Origin: Pyricularia pennisetigena
Taxonomy: Eukaryota; Ascomycota; Sordariomycetes; Magnaporthales; Pyriculariaceae
Direction: 5' to 3'
Assembly (NCBI RefSeq): GCF_004337985.1
Contig: NC_043743.1
Span: forward strand, 4,290,186-4,354,185
DNA length: 64,000 bases
Of the stretch, positions 44,537 through 56,589 are shown in pieces (the stretch's first letter is position 1; every line of letters starts with the position of its first letter). The translations under genes and the position numbers were made by a program. The notes under the pieces were generated by a model, which had not been told where the DNA came from, did not search any database, and was given only the letters and a program-made list of their open reading frames with translations.

Positions 44537-45278
44537 ATCGCTGCTGGCATTTATCAAACTGGTTGCTCCTGTAGTTTTGGGAATCCGAATAGATGCCTTT
44601 CAACAACCAGACCCCCAGCATTTTGCCGACCCGAAAAGCCCTCACACCTGGCTTGGCTGGACCGCTTGCGGGAAACGCAATTTTAGCTTTTATATAACAC
44701 ATTTCTTGGCTATGGACGGAAAAAAGCACCATATGAGCATAAAAGAGTGTTATAAATGAATAATAGAGTTTGTGCCACACGATTTAATGACGCAAAATAC
44801 TGCGCGGGTGGCAGTGGTAAAATTTATTGCCAAACTAACCCTACTGATTTTTGCGAACAATTCCCAAAATATTAACATAACCAAGTTTTCAAAACATAGA
44901 TATTAAAATAAATTGGTATACTAATTGTATAACTTTTTCAGAAAGGGCAAGAGGTACTGCTGGAGGCTGTAGTTGCGATGTCCTTCTCTTATGCAAACAG
45001 AGTCCATAGCGCCGTTTATTTGCTGACCACATGCTATTTCCCTCCCCGCTTTCACCTTTGTCGATTTCTTTTAGCTAAAACCGCGTTATATTTGCTGCGG
45101 GTGACCATCCACAGCCATTCCTGGGCAACCCGGGGCCGTCCACTATACGTCGTATACATCTCAAACAGGGCGCGGAAAGGGTTGCATCTTGAAACCAGCG
45201 ACTGTTATCAAATTAAAATGTGATGGATCTGGGGTAAAAGTGAATGACAGGCTATTACGCTTTTTCCTTTTCTTTTTC

Positions 45279-45326
<48 letters not shown>

Positions 45327-46042
45327 TAATAAATGTAAATGCACGTTTTCTTTCACGGCAAATGGGGTTGTTAGAATCGGACCTTATCTGAAATACCAAA
45401 ATCGACCCATTATTGGGTTGGCTAGGATTAAATCAACGGAATACTATACATTATAGCGATTTTTCTTATAGACTGCAACTGTCCTTAGCCTTATTGGGGA
45501 TAATATTGCTATTTTACCTTTTTATCTCGTTCTTTTTACACTTTTTACATGAAAACACGTTATGTTAAGCAATAGCTTACTGCAGTCTAAGCATAATCTT
45601 TCTTCTGCGTACAGGCAATCGCCGTAACCATTGAGTGGATGTATAAACGGGAATTTGTACAACTTAACCCCCTCAACGGCCTCACTTTTGGCTTATTCCA
45701 TAAACTATGGTGAACTTGCCAAATCTTAGGGGGGCTTAGCTATGCTGTGGCATTTCCCGCCCGGTATACGCAGTCCTATATACCTAGGAATAATTTATTT
45801 GCAAAAATTGATTACTGTCTATCTTTAGCATATGGGTACTGGACTTAATAACGTCAAATAGCGCCCATTGAACTTATATTTCAAAGCAATTCGCAGGGTG
45901 GTGGCCAGTAACAACTGGTATCAACTTTCTTTTTCGTAAATTCCCTTTTTGTTCCTGGAAAGAATCCTTTATTTAATTAAAACAAATCACAAAATTCGGA
46001 TTTTCACACATATTCGACTTTTGGCCAAAACGAGGTTATCAA
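44537..46042. other. AT-rich stretch without a supported gene
   Basis: Frames at about 44.58-44.76 kb and 44.98-45.22 kb look faintly coding-like but match nothing I recognise. A (TA)n microsatellite lies at 45282-45324. Confidence 0.45.
45282..45324 (+). repeat. (AT)n microsatellite, ~43 bp
   Basis: An uninterrupted alternating AT tract. The short ORFs across it (poly Tyr-Ile) are artefacts of the repeat. Confidence 0.95.
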
Positions 46043-47075
46043 TCAGTGGTGAATAAGTCCTGTGGGGAAATGAATCGCGGCAATGTTGCACTGTCGAAAC
46101 AGCGTCACTTCATCCTCGGCAAAGGCCCCCACTACGGAATGTCAAAAACCTTTCTTATTAAAAAGCTCACAATCACCTTCCCCCAATTGTGGGCATAAAC
46201 GGTCCTTGGTGCGATCTCAGGTCGCTGGAGGCGATGTCCAACCTCGCGAACCTTGGCGAGGTCGTCCAGCACGATACCATGGGCTAAATGGAACTTATAC
46301 ACCGCAAAAGGATGGACCTGGAGCTCCAGATTTCCGGTCACGGGCTGCGCCAGAACATAGGAAGAATTTGGATCTTATCTTGCTCCACGGGCGGCAGGTC
46401 GTTAAAAGGCAGCTTCAGCCCCCGGAACTCAAAACCCAGGCCGTCAGGCCGCGACTTGGCCGGCGACATTTAATTGTATGGATGCGGGGCATATTCCATC
46501 CTAGTAGTGCGCACGAAATGTTTGTGCGCCTTGGACAGGTCGTTATAAATGCCCTCGCCGCTAACAAAGGCGGTATTTCCGAACGGCGCTTTGAGCTGGT
46601 CGTTGGAACCATTGTCGTAGCGGCAGACCTGGCGTCGTCCGCCCGGCAACCTCACTGCGAGGAGTGTGATTACGGTCGGGGGCGCAAAGCCGCACAGCGA
46701 TGCTTCAATGTGCCAGCGGTAAAAGCGCGTAAATTCGTGGTCGCTATCTGGCGAAACGTGGGTGGCGTGGAAACGTCCGATGGTGCGGCTGTCGTGCAGG
46801 CCCTCGTACTCGGCAACCCGGCCGTTGCCAATGTCCTTGACCTGTGGCTGGTGCGGTATAATCTCGAAGTCGGGATGAAGGATAGTCCGCGCGCTGTCTA
46901 GGTTTTGGACGTGGCCGTACGAAACTGCAGCGGGGTCGAAACGCCGCGTTAGCCCGTACCGGGCCTTGGCGAAACGTGGCCTTAATTCTTGAAAACGAGA
47001 AGCTGGTGGGTGAAGAGAGCATCGCAAATCACGTCAAAATTAATATCTGCGCCCGATATCAATTAAATGGCGGAT
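46043..47075 (-). pseudogene. Broken XanA-like Fe(II)/2-oxoglutarate dioxygenase (TauD family)
   Basis: Minus-strand reading in several frames follows one protein from end to end: ICDALFTHQLLVFKN then TAA, RPRFAKARYGLTRRFDPAAV, RTILHPDFEIIPHQPQV, RFYRWHIEASLCG, GNTAFVSGEGIYN, MEYAPHPY, then (after a frameshift) TGNLELQVHPFAV, YAHNWGKV and, in another frame, EVTLFRQCNIAA, ending at TGA 46043-46045. The phrases are those of the fungal alpha-ketoglutarate-dependent xanthine dioxygenase (XanA) group, which oxidises xanthine to uric acid. At least one nonsense codon and two frameshifts break it, and the apparent metal motif reads HIE where HxD is usual. Composition is GC-richer than its surroundings, so it is a relic not yet overwritten by RIP. 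Confidence 0.72.
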
Positions 47076-48330
47076 ATGGCGGGCCGGTTTGAGGTTATTG
47101 GACATACCGAAGAGGTTACCGATGTGACAGGTAATCTGCCAAATAATCTTGGCTATTCCGTTCCATCGCTAGTCAAAACGCCCAATTGCTTCCCCGCAAT
47201 AAGTTCAATATTTACTTTTGCAACTGTGATCCCATAATTGAGAGCACAAGCCTCCGGAAAAGCGAGCGGGGTGACTGTTGTGGAAAACATAACTGCGCTT
47301 GATTTTTTCCCGCTGCGTGCTTAATCGTACTATAATACTGGGAACGAACAAATCAAGATCGACGGGGCACCCGGTTGGTTTACTACTTTTATACAAGTGG
47401 CATCGCCCTCATTCAACATGATTACGTTTACTATTGTAATCCCAACGGACGTCCGATCATCGCCGATTCCTCCCTATTGTTTATCCTATTTTTTATTTAT
47501 TTAATTGGAGGCGTTCGTACGTGCGCTTAGTAGACGCAAGAAGCAGCTCTGATGATAATAATCTGACTGGTAAATTCCGTTTATTTTATCTCCGCATTTA
47601 ATCCCGTCTATTGCGCTTTCTGGTTATCGTCGAGCTTCGTTTCCAAGCTCTCGGTTTGTGGTGAGTAAAGGTTGGGAGAGGTAAAAATGGGCTCCTATAA
47701 GATAGAAATGTGTGTTTTTTCACGTTGCATATATATATATATATATATCCTTGTATGCGACTTTCCAGGAACTTCGACTAATCTATAAGAATGCGCACTA
47801 TTAAATTGATTGGCAAGCAATAAACCGTTTGATTCAAACATTGAACTTTGGGCTCCATTTAACATCACTGAAACGCTGTATATCTTGGGGATAATCTGAC
47901 AATCTTCCCGCCCCAAACTTTCAAAAATCTATAATAAAAATTAGCCCGTAACCTCATACAGCTAGGATCAAGCTGTGGCTTTTGTTATTTCAATGTTTGT
48001 TATTGTTTTCCCGCTTGCTTTAGGTTTGTTGGATGAGCAGCTTTGTAACAGTGCTAAAGCTCAGTCGTTGGCTCACCAGCCAGAAACCACAGCAGATTTT
48101 ACCAGTGATAGAACACTTAAATCAACTGCCTCCCTACCTCCTTTAACTACCTTAGGTACGTACCATATTATAAGGCTTCCTTTTCCTAACACAGTCTGGG
48201 TAACGGTTCGCAAAGCTTTACACAGTTAATATCCACACAGGGTATTTAATAACCATAAACATCGTTTAACTAAAAACAAACAGCGTTTGTCTAATAAAGT
48301 CATGTAATTTGCCCAAGCCACAACATGGCC
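47076..48330. other. Intergenic, no gene seen
   Basis: No sustained coding. A short (AT)n run lies near 47729-47747. One open frame at 47975-48229 begins with a hydrophobic segment but has no recognisable family and no supporting context. Confidence 0.45.
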
Positions 48331-48534
48331 CTAACCGATCCTTTGTTTACCAAAACTGCATTTTCCCCCACAAATCCCCCACAAAACTATGAGAATTTTA
48401 ATGACTACCGACTCATATTCCTTTGTGGGTGGAAAGATTTCATTCTTACACAGTAATGTTCTTTTCACCGACAAGGGTGACTCATTTATCGCCAAATTCC
48501 TGCAGCAGACGGCTTTTGCCGATATTAGCAGGGA

Positions 48535-49200
48535 ATGATTGACGAGATTATCCCCGTCCACAAAGCTTCGTACTGCCCATTACCACCCGAAACAGCCATT
48601 ATGCTTCCAGGGCCTGGAGACTTTTACATAAAGCGGCCCAATCTGATGGAGACCGGGAGCGTGAACATGGTATCCTTTGTCTCCCGGGAGCTCGAGGTTT
48701 GCGAAACCCTGAAACGGCACACGCACCCGAACGTGGCGACTCCAGGGATGTTTGGTGTTTGAAGGGCTTGCCGCGGGCCTTTGTTTTACCAGATATCTGC
48801 AAACGCTTGCAAACAGGCTTAACTCGCGCTTCCTGAACAAGTCTGAGTTCTTAATAACGAAAGATCTCGCAGTCGCGAGGCAGCTGGTCGCCGAGCAATA
48901 TCTCACCGGAATCAAGGCGGGCGTACGGCGTCTGCACGCTCACGGCATTGTGCGCCATAATATGAACCCAGCAAATGTTGCGATTACAGAGAATGATGTA
49001 CTGGTAGTTATCGACTTTGACAGTTCTCCACCACCGGGGACTGCGCTGGGTGAGATCAAACGGACGCCTGGGTGGTCTGATAGAAGGAATACGGTGGCAC
49101 AGACGAACAATGACCTGAAGGCACTTCGCTAGCTTCGTATATGGCTCTCAGGCTTTTCTGCTGACGAATACCAGTTCGGGAGGCTTCAACAGGAAGTCAG
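48535..49200 (+). pseudogene. Broken protein-kinase-like gene
   Basis: The first frame (48535-48745) gives a kinase N-lobe-like segment (FYIKRPNLM, ELEVCETLKRHTHPNVA). A frameshift near 48745 leads to GCLVFEGLAAGLCFTRYLQT, then GVRRLHAHGIVRHNMNPANV, where HxD of the catalytic loop is HNM, then VLVVIDFDSS in the DFG/DFD position. A TAG near 49130 interrupts KALR-LRIWLS. This resembles the small fungal protein-kinase-like family with HNDINPxNI and IIDFDS motifs. The lost catalytic Asp, the frameshift and the stop make it a pseudogene. Confidence 0.65.
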
Positions 49201-50520
49201 ACATGTTTCTAAAATATGCGCTAAAGGTTATAACTTAGATTATGCGCAATAAGGGGACGTGAATTGTTACGAAACGTGAAAAACGTTCAGTCTCAGTGTT
49301 CGAACTAAACCTCCTTGCATTCGCAGCGTGGACCGAACGCTCCATATACCTTACCAGGCACATGATGTTTTAAATAATTAAATCAATTGAAAATATCCCT
49401 CGTCTTGACTCCAAAACAGTTTATTAAAAATCATTATATATAATAATATCGCTGAAAATGCCAAGTTACTATTTAGCATTTTGGAACAGTGTTTTTGTCA
49501 CAGTTTGCCCGACGATATAACAAATAGGTCGATAAATTAAAAAATCCTGCAGTACCTGCCCCTACGAATACCTCGTTGGGCTCTGATGATAAGGCGTGCC
49601 CCCTAGGTTGTAGATTAACCTGTAATAAATTCCGTTTATTAAATGAATTTTATTTGGATAATAATTATAATACTTTAAACTTGAAATTAACGAGATGAAC
49701 CCTATTGGACAATAATAACTATCTAAAATACGTTTTACGTATGAAAAATGCGTTTCTGTTATATAGTGTGGAATTGTTACATGCACGTGGTTAAACTGGT
49801 GCACCACCGGCTCCAACGTCCTAAGGCCAGCCCCCTAACAGCAAAACCCTTGGCTTTTGTAACGGCGTACAAAACTTTTATAACAAAAGAAAAAAAATAT
49901 AACTTGGGGCTTTAAATGAATTCGATTTATTCATTATTTTCCGGAAGCTGGTATTCCAAACCGGATGTCGAATTAAGTATGCCTCTACCGAAAAAAAACC
50001 CGTTATAGGTCTACTGAATTGCAGAAACCGCCTTCTGGGTAAGATCCCCAAAGGAAAACTGATAATAATTTCGTCAGAAGTCCACGAATTAGAACCCCCA
50101 AATAATACCGCTTTCACAATCCAGCAACACAGACTGGGTGTTAACGCTGCCTAATTTATTACATCAGATTTATCGATTCCTTATGTTTATTGTTTAAACG
50201 CTTTCAAAATACCTCCCTCCCCCAATTTTAGTTCGCCACAAATTTCTTCCTGGCGGAATAGGTTCGTCTCAGTGGCCTCGTGCATCGGGCAGTGGGCACT
50301 TCGTGGGCTTTTAATTTATAAAACTTTTGCCATAGCGGTACCTAATATCTGAACGAAATAAACGCCAAACGTGAACTTCGCACCCGTTGTTAAATGCTTT
50401 GGTATTAAACCCTTGAAAAAAACAGTAGGCCCTTCCTGTCGGAGTATGCTGCTTATCATTCGTGTACCTGATCTTTCAACACCCAAATTCTGCCCTTAAA
50501 TACGGATTCAAGCGACACAC
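49201..50520. other. AT-rich stretch, no gene
   Basis: No coding signal. It contains copy 3 of the dispersed ~90-bp repeat. Confidence 0.5.
49315..49365 (+). repeat. Dispersed ~90-bp repeat, partial copy 3
   Basis: GCAGCGTGGACCGAACGCTC followed by CATATACCTTACCAGGCACATG, matching the first half of 61135-61225. The palindromic half is absent. Confidence 0.6.
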
Positions 50521-50535
50521 AAAGACGCCGAAACG

Positions 50536-50850
50536 TTAAATGAGGCGCAAGATCCGAGCGGCCGCATAACCCAGCCCGGGAAACAAGGCCCAGAGACTGC
50601 GGCGGACGGGGTTAGCGGCGTGCTTCTGAAAAAATGACCGAGTTGAGGTATGCGTGCGAGGAATTGCGTGTCTGCGAGTCTTGTTGAATAATTGACCACT
50701 TGATAATAATGTCGACGGGGTGCAACGCGATAACCTCGATAATGCCAATAGAACCTAAGCTCGACTTGTAAAGGCCGATGAGGATAATACGGTAGGTGAG
50801 CCGGATTGGAGAGCGGTAAAATCCAATTTCCATGCGCCAACGAAACGCGC
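50536..50850 (-). pseudogene. Fragment of a mitochondrial GTP/GDP carrier (Ggc1-like)
   Basis: Minus-strand frames give LGSIGIIEVIALHPVDIII (normally GILE...FHPVDT.AK), then SHAYLNSVIF, then in the next frame SLWALFPGLGYAAARI, ending at a stop. The carrier signature PxD and the FPGLGYAA phrase are distinctive of the Ggc1 branch of the mitochondrial carrier family, which exchanges GTP and GDP across the inner membrane. Only the first third is present and it contains a frameshift, so it is a gene fragment. Confidence 0.6.
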
Positions 50851-51871
50851 AACACTTGATTCACCGCGCTCGAAATAGGGGGGATGGCAGCAGTTGCAGA
50901 TGGTGCACTTAGCATAATGTGCGGGTGGATTCCAGCAGCTAAAACAGTGTTGGAGGGAAGATGGAAAATAGAATAACTTAAAATAAAGAGCATTCCCACT
51001 TGTAAATGGGAGCAGACAGGTTTTTACACCTACCTAGGAGCAAGTCACATGCAGGCTGTGGGCCACAAACATGCTTTTCTTGTAGTGCTGGACGGAGCGG
51101 CCAGGAAAGTGCCCGCCAGTTTTAATGCGGGTAGCGCCCGAACCTGGGGGCAATTCCAATTGCTTATCCTCAACGAGACGTCAAACGCCGTCCAGATCAG
51201 GCCGGGACACAAGCCTAGCCTTTTCGGCGGAAAGGAAAACGGGTGCGCTGCCAAAAACCCGCGGCCACGTCAGGTGCGTCGTCCAAAAATGGGAATGTGA
51301 TATGGAAATAAAATCAACGCCGCTTAAAGCGTTAATTGTGGGTTACCTGATCCCAAGGATCGGCTGGGTTTAAATGGTGTAAATATGTGGCTCGCTGGGG
51401 TACTGCTGGCGGATGAACATTTTTGAACCTGCCGTTAACCTGGACCAGAGGCGCCGCTTTGTGTGGTGTATCTGCTCGGTTGGCATCTTTAACCGTTTCT
51501 TGTACTTGATATTAATATATGTACGTGCTTGTCCTAATCAGATAATAATCAAATCTCGGCCCTTTTCACTGGTGACCTTTTCCCACAATTAATATATCCC
51601 TATTTATTACTAAACAATTCACAACCATTCTATGACGCAAAATGGTATCGAACTTCTACCGTTATTGCCATCTATCGTTATGTTAATCGTTTTACCGGGA
51701 TTCCTTGTCACTCGCTACGGCCCCTTGGTCGGGTCTGGTTTAATATACAGAATGACAGCGAGTACCTCGGACGCAACCATGATCGGCTACCAGATACTGC
51801 TGATGTCGTATGCTCGTACGTGTAAGTCATGCCTGCCCTTGCGCTTTCATCAGCAAAGCTTTCGACCTAAT
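50851..51871. other. No supported gene
   Basis: A GC-richer patch at 51045-51300 is open on both strands but has no recognisable domain. The rest is non-coding flank of the NRPS relic. Confidence 0.4.
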
Positions 51872-53205
51872 CTATGCCAGAGAAAATCGCCCACGGCCGT
51901 TTGTATCATTGGTGTCCCGACCGCTACCTCGACTTTCTGCCTCGGCAGAAATTGCTTTGTGTATATGTTCCATCAACAAAGCAGTCACATCTTTATCACG
52001 AGGTCGCCCCGTGATCTTCAGCTCTAACGATGCTTCTTTTGGCGTTCCCATGGTGTGAATAAGTTGCCTGCCATCGAATGGCTCGTTACGCGAGCCCAAG
52101 CTTAGCTCGCTCAGTTGGACGCGTTCACCATTCAAGGAAAACCCGGGGTTTTGATTGATGTTTTGGAATTGAACCTCGAAGCCAAAGTTGAGCGACGGGT
52201 CCCAATCCATGCAAGCTTTGATGTCAGAAAATTGGCACAACTCGAACTTCATGCTCGATACCATTTGGTCCTGGATAAAGGCAATCATGTCGTGGATCGT
52301 CGCAAACGCGCTGGTGTCGACTCGGATTGGGATCATGTTGCAACTTGATGCATGGTCCGACAACATTTGACAAAAGATGTGGCAATGTGGATCGGCCCGA
52401 CACGACAAGTCCAAACACAACGTCTCGAACACCAGTGACCTTTGAGATTGCGAGGGCACAGGCGGCGATGAAGACACTCGCCGGGGTGCTATTATTCATT
52501 TTTGGCGGGTAAATCATTTCCATTATTTCAACGGCTGGCAGCTGATCATGTTTGCCAAGGGTGGTGCGGCTGCGGGTGCCAATACTGTTTGTATGAGTAG
52601 AGGTAGGGGTCAGGGTAATGTCGGATCCCCTTAGCAATTCTTTCCAATATGGAAGAGAAGTGCGCTGATGCGTTTGCATCTGGCCTATATAGCCCGCAAA
52701 CGAGACCTTCTGCGCTTGTGGTGGTGTCTTTTGTATTTGTTGTCCCTGCAGGCCGGACGCAAACAGACGGACTATTTGCGCCAGAGCGAGCCCGTCAAAC
52801 TGTGCATGCGAGAGACGCAACACGAGCCTGCTTCCGCCGCCGGTTGAAGAGCAACACAAGAGGGCTCGGGTGAAGGACTGGCCGAGTTGTAATACTTGGA
52901 AATCCTCTGCACACCACCGACGCGAGAATGCGTCGGGATCCTCATCGTGGCATACAGAAAGATCAAGCGAGATTTCGTCCAGGATGGCTTGCAAAAAGGT
53001 ATCATGGTTGCCGCCTTTGCCAACGTTTTGGATAAAGACGGCTCGGAGTATATCAAACTGCTGCCACATGAGCTGCCACAGCTCAACGATGCGTTGTGGA
53101 TCGACAAAAGGGGGAAAGCGCAAAGAGAAATGATGAGACCTGCCGAGGGGCATGGAAATATCATGCTGTAGGTAATCACTCTGAAAGTCTGTTGTGGGCA
53201 GCAGG
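51872..53205 (-). other. NRPS terminal C domain (C3)
   Basis: Phrases MPLGRSHHFSLRFPP, VLRLSHAQFDGLALAQI and VVSGRSTLPHL. The active site is SHAQFDG rather than HHxxxDG, typical of fungal terminal (CT-type) condensation domains that release or cyclise peptides. The first His is replaced by Ser as in that class. A frameshift near 52300 separates the last 140 residues (DTSAFATIHDMIAFIQDQMV onward), and the protein ends near 51872. Confidence 0.7.
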
Positions 53206-56200
53206 TCAACAAGAGTTGCCCTCTGGTCCTGAAGGCCGGGTAAGAAAGCGATCGATGGTTGGCGGGGTTGGAGCTGCCAACGCGGCAGGAATTAGAGAAA
53301 ATGGAGGCGGTAAAAAATAGGCAGAGTGTGCCGTACGCATGACAAGTGCTTGATCCTGAAGCCGGGGACATCGAAAAACGTCCGTCACCGTCAGCAGCAG
53401 GCCCTGCTCGCGCGCCCGCCCAGCCAGCCGCATGGCCGCGATCGAGTCGCCACCGATGCGCAGGAAGCTATCCTCGGCCGCGACCATGTCGCGCAAGCCA
53501 CGCCGGTCCGTCTTTTGCCCGTCGCGGTTTGTGGGAAGCTTTCTATGGGGATATATGCGCCCGGGACCATGTGCGTCGGCAGCCGGTCGGCGAGTTTGGC
53601 GTCAACATCCGTCATGATTTGTGCCAACGCTGCTGTGCTGTTTTCGTCCACCAACATTTCCAAAGCCAGGATTGCCACCGGCACCTTGGTCTGTCTTTTG
53701 TCCGGCTGAACCACTACGACAACCACACCGACGCCAGGGTGAGTGGCCATGATGCATTGCTTCAGATGGTGCTCAAACTCGCCAGGCTCGAACCTCTGGC
53801 CTCGGATCTTGGCCTGGTCGTCTTTGCGCCCGACGAAATGGAGCACCCCGTCGGCATCGTACCGGACGAGGTCTCCCGTGCGATATAGTCGGCTGTGACG
53901 GCCGGGCGAACCATCAGGTCCTCCTCGGACGAGCCATGCTGGGTCTTGGATGAATGAAGCTGCCGTCTTTTGGGGATCGCCCAGGTACCCCTGACCCACC
54001 ACTGGGCCTTCGATCCAAAGTTCCCCGATTTCACCAATCGATACCAAACTTTTACCGTCCGGTCGGGCAACCCATGTTACTGCTCCGTGTCCACAACCGA
54101 TGCCAGGATTACCTGGGCAGTTTGTTGTGTCTACCGCCACCTTTTGGATGGTGGAATTAACGGTGCATTCTGCAGGACCGTAAGCATTTATGGCGTTTGC
54201 TGCCTTTTTCAACAAGACATTTACGTCGCTCGCTGCCAACATCTCCCCACCAAGAACGACGGTTTTGATATGCTTGAAATCTGCATCATCCAACACCCGG
54301 ACGGCCGAGGGAGGGATTGATATGAAATTGGCTGCGGTTTGCCTGATGGCTTTGGAAAGGTTCGTCACGCGATCCTCTTGACTCGGGACGCCCTTGGGAA
54401 CACCGGTGCTGCCGGATTGTTGTTGTCGTTTTGGTCATACTCATGTCTGGCCACCACATCCGCCTCGGCGGGGACCACCACCACAGGAACGTCGTCGCCG
54501 GCCACCTGGCTCATCAATTCACCCGCAAATGCTCGATTCGCCATGGACGACACGATCAACCGCCGCCGCGACGAGGGGTTGTGCGAGAGGGTCTGCTCCA
54601 CGATGGATCGCAGCCGGGCCGTGGGCTGCGTCGTGTCCATGGCCACCGACGCCGCCCCAGCCTTCATCACCCCGAGCATGGCCACCGACGTCCACATGGA
54701 CTTTTCGAAACACAGCGGCACGATGGTGCCGGGCCCGACACCGAGCCCGGCCAAACGGTGCGCCAGCCGCGTCGACATTGCGTCCAGTTGGCCGTAGGTC
54801 AGCTCACCGTCCCAGGCGCACACGGCCGGAGCGTCGGGCTGCCGACGAGCTCGTTGGGTAAACAGGTCGTGCACGCAGGCCTCGATCGTTTCGGGCACGT
54901 CGGCGTTCCAGGCCCAGATCTGCCGCAGGTCTTGCTCATCTATGGTTTCGACTTGGTCCACGGCCAGGTTGGAAAGCTCGGGCTGGCACAATTGGCGGAA
55001 AACTTGATCAAGCTGTCGGGCTAAAAGATTGGCCGTGGCTGGAGATACCACTCGAGCATCAAAACCGAGATCAACATCGATGTTTTGTTCACCAAGCTGG
55101 CATAAAAGCGTGAGGGCGTATGTTTCAAACTGTCCAATATTTTCATTCCCGGATCCCAGCAGTCTTTGGTTCACAGCTGGGAAAAACAGGACAGAATGAG
55201 AATCAGAACCAGAATCTTTGCTGGCTGTTGTTGTTGTTGTTGTTGTTGTTGTTGCTTTAGGCTGCACAACCAAGAGTGATTGAAATCGGCATGCCTGCTC
55301 TGCGCCGGGGCCGAGCTTAGATATCCTGGACAATCCGAACTGCTCGTGTGGTACCATTTCTACGCCCTGCAGCTGCATTGTGGATAGCAAGTTGGCCACC
55401 GACTCTTCACTTTGGAGCCTTACTCGAACGGGCACCGTGGCGATGGTTGGCCCGACCATCCGTTCTATCCCCGGCACCGGTGCTTGTCGTCCGCTGTTGA
55501 CCACTCCGAAAACAACGTCGTCCGACGCGGTCTGGCGGCTGACCACGATGGCCCAGGCGGCTCGGAGAAGGGTCGATGGCGTAACGTCCATGTGCTGCGG
55601 CCAGCAGAAGCCCTTGATGCTGGCTTGCAAGAGCTGGTTCGCTCGTGGTTGATACGAGGGCGACGGCAATGTAGGGAACAGCGCCGCCTCACTGTCGGCC
55701 AGCTGTGCCTCCCAATACCGACTAGAAGACTGCAATTCCATGGCGGCCAAGTATCTGATGAAACCCTGGAAAGGCATGGTCTCTGGGGTAGGACTGGGGT
55801 GAAAGGTGGCTTCTTGGGCATAATAAGCGTCCTGCACCTGCTCCAGCACCAGAGGTATCGACCAGCCGTCGTACAGCGCGTGATGTAGGGTCCAGACAAA
55901 GTAGACGAGACGTCCGACCTCGTCGTGGTCGCCGCCGCCGGCACGCACGAGAGCGTAGCGTGAAAGCGGCTGACCAAGACCCATCGGGGAGGCTGCTGCT
56001 GCGTCCTCTTTCATGTACTGCTCAAAGCTCCTTGCTGGCGCCCCGACCACCCATTGAATTGGTTCGTTCACAACAACCTGGACAAGCTTACCAGATCTGC
56101 CGTGCTCGACGATCCGCGTTCGGAGAATGGGCAACCGCCGCACGGCCGTCTCCCAGGCTCGTTTGAACCTGTCCACATCGACGTTTTGTGGCAACTCCAC

Positions 56201-56348
56201 GACGCTGCGTATGGCGTAGGACCCGACCGACTTGGTGGTGAGGGCCAAGAGACCCTCCTGAAGCGGCGTGCAAGGATAAGCGTCCTCGATGAGGTCTGAG
56301 TCGACGAGGCGCGCACGCCGCAGCGAGGCGCGCACGGCATGTTGATAT

Positions 56349-56379
<31 letters not shown>

Positions 56380-56400
56380 TCTGCCGAGCCGCCGCTGCTG
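53206..56400 (-). other. NRPS module 2 (C2-A2-T2), A2 internally deleted
   Basis: C2 starts with DAYPCTPLQEGLLAL and has HHALYDG. A2 starts with CVHDLFTQRARRQPDAPAV. Its phosphate loop STGVPKGV runs directly into SQEDRVTNLSKAIRQ, so about 50 residues normally between A3 and this phrase are missing. Then come [35 protein letters not shown] and GRKDDQAKIRGQRFEPGE. The linker to T2 is also shortened: GK-DRRGLRDMVAAEDSFLRIGGDS has lost the usual ~40 residues. T2 keeps GGDS. A2 can hardly fold, so module 2 is dead. Confidence 0.8.
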
Positions 56401-56589
56401 CTGCATAAAAGAGCAAAACGTTCGACGACAACGTGCTCTGGCGACGACGCTGCTCCGTGATCAGGTGGTGAGAGGCTGGCGGCGGCAGCGGCAGCGGCAG
56501 CAGCAGCAGCAGCAGCAAGTGCCGTCAACTGCGGGTTACGAAAGACGTCGGCCACAGACAGCGTCATGTTGGCAGAGCGCCGGGCGTCG

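Noticed and set aside
45244..45456. Open frames through the (AT)n tract
   Set aside because: They exist only because alternating TA encodes Tyr-Ile without stops.
47975..48229. Open frame with a hydrophobic N-terminus resembling a signal peptide
   Set aside because: No family, no promoter or intron evidence, and it lies in decayed DNA. Hydrophobic stretches are common by chance in AT-rich frames.
51045..51300. GC-richer patch open on both strands
   Set aside because: No recognisable family on either strand and nothing to decide direction. Left as unassigned.
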